From Streptomyces sp. PKU-EA00015 (GTDB lineage: Bacteria > Actinomycetota > Actinomycetes > Streptomycetales > Streptomycetaceae), in NCBI RefSeq assembly GCF_013387495.1, contig NZ_JABZEE010000044.1:62001-126000 (forward strand): DNA of 64,000 nt, given 5' to 3'. Each line of letters begins with the position of its first letter. Positions within the stretch are counted from its first letter, which is position 1. Positions 61,243 to 64,000 of this stretch are shown here, piece after piece. A program made the position numbers and the translations under genes. A model generated the notes under the pieces. The model was not told the origin of the DNA and searched no databases. It saw only the letters and a list, made by a program, of their open reading frames with translations.

Positions 61243-63357
61243 GTGACTGACGACCGGTCACTGGACGCGCCGCGACGCCGTGACGCACTGCGTTCGGCGT
61301 TCAGGGTGACCGTTGCCGTCTGCGCCGGCTTCTACACCTGCCGGTACGGCCTGCAACGCCCGGTCATGTCGGTCTACGCACTCTTCGGCGTCATCGCCCT
61401 CGGGGTGCTGTCCCGGATGACGGGGCCGGGTCGCGCCCGGTCGGCCGGTGTGGTGAAAGCACTGCCGGTGGCGCTGACGCTCACCGCGGTCGGCACCCTC
61501 CTCGCGGTACACACCGTGACGGCGGTGCTGGGCATGGTCGTCGTCGGTTTCACCTTCACGTTCAGCGCCGTCGCGGGACCGCGCGTCGCCGGGGCGTCCA
61601 GCGGTCTCCAACTGTGCTACATCCTGGCCTGCTTTCCGCCCTACGCCCCGCAGCAGATGGGAGACCGACTCGCCGGGCTGGCCCTCGGCATGGGCCTGCT
61701 CGCCGCGGCGGAACGCTGGCTCCTGCCCGAGAAGCCCACCCGCGGATACCGGACCCGGCTGGCCCTCGCCTGCGCCACGGCCGCGCAGCTCGCGGCCCGC
61801 CTCGCCGCCGACGGCCGGACGGGGGACGGCGCCGACGACCGCGCGGTGGAGGCAATCGCCGAGGATCTCAGTCCCGCGAGGCTGCCGCAGGGCGAGCGGC
61901 CCGCGGCGCCGTCCCGAACCAGCCGTGCCTATGCCCAGGCCGGGGCGTCCGCCCGGAGCTTGCTGCACCAGCTGAGGGCACTTACCCGCACCCGGCGCGA
62001 CTGCCCCGACGCGCTCGCCGCGGCCCTGCTGGAGGCGGTCGCCGACACGTGCCGGCACACTGCCGACGCCCTGGGCGACGCGGCACCGCCGCGCGCGGGC
62101 GCAGTGCACGAGGCCATCGTCCGGTTCCAGACGGCACGACGCCGGGCCGTCCGCGAGCGGCCCGAGCACGACCCGCGCTTCCGGGCGGCCGTCCTCGCCG
62201 CTGCCGAGTCGGCCCGCAATGTCGAGCTCGCCGCACGGGTGGCCCTGCTCGGCCGAGGCATCGGCCGCGTGGAACCGCGGTCCCTGTTCTGGTACGCCGA
62301 CGCGCCCACCTGGCGGCTGTGGGCCCGGCGCGTACGCGCCCATCTGACCCCCCGGTCGGTCCTCTTCCAGAACGCCGTCCGGGTCGCCCTCGGGCTCGGC
62401 GTCGCACGCCTGGTCGCGGGGCTGCTGGATCTCTCCCACGGCTTCTGGGTCCTCCTGGCCGTCCTCACGCTCGTACGCACGAGCGTGGTGCAGACCCGCC
62501 AGGCGGTGGCGCGTGCCCTCCTGGGCACGCTCGCCGGCGCTCTGTGCGCAGCGGCACTGCTCACGGTGCTCGGCCCCGACAGCATGGTGTACGCGGCCCT
62601 TCTCGCTCCCGTCATGGTCGCGACGTTCACACTGGGACCGCTGGTGGGCATCGCCTGGGCCCAGGCGATGTTCACCGTCCTGGTGTCCATCGTCTTCGCC
62701 CAACTGGCGCCCGCGACATGGCAACTGGACGAGATCAGACTCCTGGACGTCCTCATCGGCAGCACGGTGGGCCTGCTGTGCGGACTGCTCGCGTGGCCCA
62801 GGGGCGCGCGGCGCGAACTGCTCAACGCGATGGCCCGGCTGCTGCGGGAGTGCGCCACACTGGTCACGTCCGTGACGGCGGCGATCCTCACAGGCCCCGG
62901 CCGGGGCGCCCCCGTCGACGGCGAGCCGGCCTCCCATGCCCTGGTCCTCGCACAGACCGCCTACGCCCAGTACCTGTGCGAGCCGGGCTCCCTGGAACAG
63001 GACGGCGACGCGACGGACTGGCACGTGGCCCTCATGGTCGGCCAGCACGCCCTGGCCGGCAGCTACTGGATCCCCCTCTACGACCGGCCTGACCGCGTCG
63101 CCCTCACCGAGCGGGAGGCGCACGAGGCACGGCGGCAGGCCGGCACGCTCTCACGCGCGCTGACCGCGACGGCGGCCTCCGCCGCCGACGGGGGCGGCCC
63201 GTCGTACGACTTCGCCGAACCGCTGCCCCCCGCCGGCCCCCCGGCCGCTGACGTACCCGAACTGGCCGACTTGGAGCAGTGGTTGGAGGTCCTGCGCAAC
63301 GACGTGCACCTGCTGCGCGAACCCGCGCGCCGGCCGCACGGCGCAGGACCGTCCTGA
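61243..63357 (+). CDS. FUSC family membrane protein
   Basis: A 704-residue protein with two blocks of about five to six membrane segments, residues about 20-160 and 385-530. They surround a large helical cytoplasmic domain. It fits the FUSC family (fusaric acid resistance/aromatic acid efflux, YccS-like). LFGVIALGVLSRMTG and FWVLLAVLTLVRTSVVQTRQ are conserved-looking segments. The C-terminal 150 residues are hydrophilic. GTG 61243 is chosen because the longer frame upstream is low-complexity. It may export an acid made by the divergent operon; this is speculation. Confidence 0.88.
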   Translation: MTDDRSLDAPRRRDALRSAFRVTVAVCAGFYTCRYGLQRPVMSVYALFGVIALGVLSRMTGPGRARSAGVVKALPVALTLTAVGTLLAVHTVTAVLGMVVVGFTFTFSAVAGPRVAGASSGLQLCYILACFPPYAPQQMGDRLAGLALGMGLLAAAERWLLPEKPTRGYRTRLALACATAAQLAARLAADGRTGDGADDRAVEAIAEDLSPARLPQGERPAAPSRTSRAYAQAGASARSLLHQLRALTRTRRDCPDALAAALLEAVADTCRHTADALGDAAPPRAGAVHEAIVRFQTARRRAVRERPEHDPRFRAAVLAAAESARNVELAARVALLGRGIGRVEPRSLFWYADAPTWRLWARRVRAHLTPRSVLFQNAVRVALGLGVARLVAGLLDLSHGFWVLLAVLTLVRTSVVQTRQAVARALLGTLAGALCAAALLTVLGPDSMVYAALLAPVMVATFTLGPLVGIAWAQAMFTVLVSIVFAQLAPATWQLDEIRLLDVLIGSTVGLLCGLLAWPRGARRELLNAMARLLRECATLVTSVTAAILTGPGRGAPVDGEPASHALVLAQTAYAQYLCEPGSLEQDGDATDWHVALMVGQHALAGSYWIPLYDRPDRVALTEREAHEARRQAGTLSRALTATAASAADGGGPSYDFAEPLPPAGPPAADVPELADLEQWLEVLRNDVHLLREPARRPHGAGPS

Positions 63358-63740
63358 CCCGCCACACCGGTCGGCACCACGGCGACCGTGCACCACTTGA
63401 CGCCCACCCGCGAGCCCGGGTCCCGGTGGGTTCACCCAGGTTGTGACCGTGTGTGGTCGCCGGGGCCTATCCGGTCGCATTCCTCCGGCCTCGGCACTGC
63501 TGTGGATGTCAACGGAACGTGGCACGTCGCCCTACCAGCGAAGAGGAAGGGACGGAGTGCTTCTCCAGGAAAGACGGCTGGTCTCTTCGGGTGGTCCCTG
63601 CTGTGCGGCGTCTCGATGGAGGCCATTTGGGCAATGGTGCTGTCGGCGTACGCGGCCACTTTGCGTAACCTCGTCACCAGAAGGGCACCGGACAGCCATT
63701 CCGCCACCGCTCCGCCGGTCGCGGTGCAAAGGGGTGCAGG
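63358..63740. other. 383-bp interval without a supported gene
   Basis: A plus-strand reading AGLFGWSLLCGVSMEAIWAM and a minus-strand reading GGAVAEWLSGALLVTRLRKV both occur but neither has a start with a ribosome binding site or a known family. It contains the promoter of the aminotransferase gene. Confidence 0.4.
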
Positions 63741-64000
63741 ATGTCGATGACGAGTCGGCGCGGTCTGCTGGCGAGATCTGCGGGAGCGGTGGCGGTCACC
63801 CTCGTGCCCAGCTCCGGCGCGGCAGTGGTGAACACACCGCGGGAACGGCCGGTCACCACGATCGACGGGCGCGTGGACTGGGACGCCTTGCGGGCGCAGT
63901 TTCGCCTGGAGCCTGGATGGGTGAACCTTGCGTTGTTCTATCTGGCCTCGCATCCGAAGGTGGTGCGGGATGCGGTGGATCATTTGAGTGCACAGGTCGA
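63741..64000 (+). CDS. Tat-exported class V aminotransferase, 5' part
   Basis: A gene cut by the window end. The first 86 codons start MSMTSRRGLLARSAGAVAVT, a twin-arginine export signal, followed by TIDGRVDWDALRAQFRLEPG and NLALFYLASHPKVVRDAVDH. The latter matches the N-terminus of class V aminotransferases (isopenicillin N epimerase-like), before the PLP residues. ATG 63741 follows AAAGGGGTGCAGG; Met3 is an alternative. It is the second class V aminotransferase in the window, and export of a PLP enzyme is unusual. Confidence 0.75.
   Translation, partial: MSMTSRRGLLARSAGAVAVTLVPSSGAAVVNTPRERPVTTIDGRVDWDALRAQFRLEPGWVNLALFYLASHPKVVRDAVDHLSAQV

Overview
The window is high-GC actinobacterial DNA, about 70% G+C by eye, with strong third-position GC bias, many GTG starts and purine-rich ribosome binding sites. 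The families present (MmyB-type XRE regulators, LAL-type LuxR, PaaX, MocR, LtrA, protoglobin, DUF6193, YrhB/Imm35, GlsB, Tat-exported enzymes) point to a Streptomyces chromosome. Gene order is loose and many genes are decayed, which suits an accessory or arm region rather than the core. I see no rRNA, complete tRNA or CRISPR array.

Layout. 1-10 kb: a DUF475/TerC-like remnant, an acyl-CoA dehydrogenase, a TetR/DUF2855 divergent pair with a clear operator, a class V aminotransferase-MFS exporter operon facing a MocR regulator, and an MBL hydrolase facing a GlxA/AraC regulator. 10-15.6 kb: IS5 and ISL3 transposase scraps, ltrA with a coupled small gene, a truncated hemoglobin, a small secreted protein bracketed by a 35-bp inverted repeat, and hypothetical genes. 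15.6-26.2 kb: glpF-glpK, an IS5 remnant, a Tat-exported TolB-propeller/amidohydrolase, a protoglobin, an alpha/beta hydrolase, and an XRE regulator facing a carboxymuconolactone decarboxylase-NTF2 operon. 26.4-36.5 kb: a decayed hydrolase, a LuxR-LAL regulator, an SDR-CMD operon with a repeated nonamer in its control region, NUDIX, a GNAT-PaaX operon facing an exported hydrolase, and a CPBP protease.

36.5-50 kb is the most eroded stretch. It holds immunity-type genes (YrhB/Imm35, a SUKH-like fragment, DUF6193), two GNATs, a lipoprotein, an FMN reductase, a complete IS701-type insertion sequence with a possible programmed -1 frameshift, a broken glycosyltransferase, a small Cys-rich protein and DNA topoisomerase IB. 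50-55.3 kb is stress-related: SDR, a ferritin-like di-iron protein, hemerythrin, a PAP2 phosphatase and GlsB, followed by a terminator, a heptamer repeat and a partial copy of the PAP2 gene. 56-63.4 kb is a compact carbohydrate block: a GH15 enzyme, a GMC oxidoreductase and a divergent glucose-6-phosphate dehydrogenase read as one operon, divergent from a FUSC membrane protein. The window ends inside a Tat-exported class V aminotransferase.

The observations I rate highest are the CCCAAAA slippery site with a 7-nt spacer and stem-loop in the IS701 transposase, the GH15-GMC-Zwf-like operon whose Zwf has lost the active-site lysine, the operator centred on overlapping divergent start codons at 6727-6730, and the duplication/repeat scar at 55.3-55.5 kb. 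All functional names come from reading motifs by eye; no database search was run.
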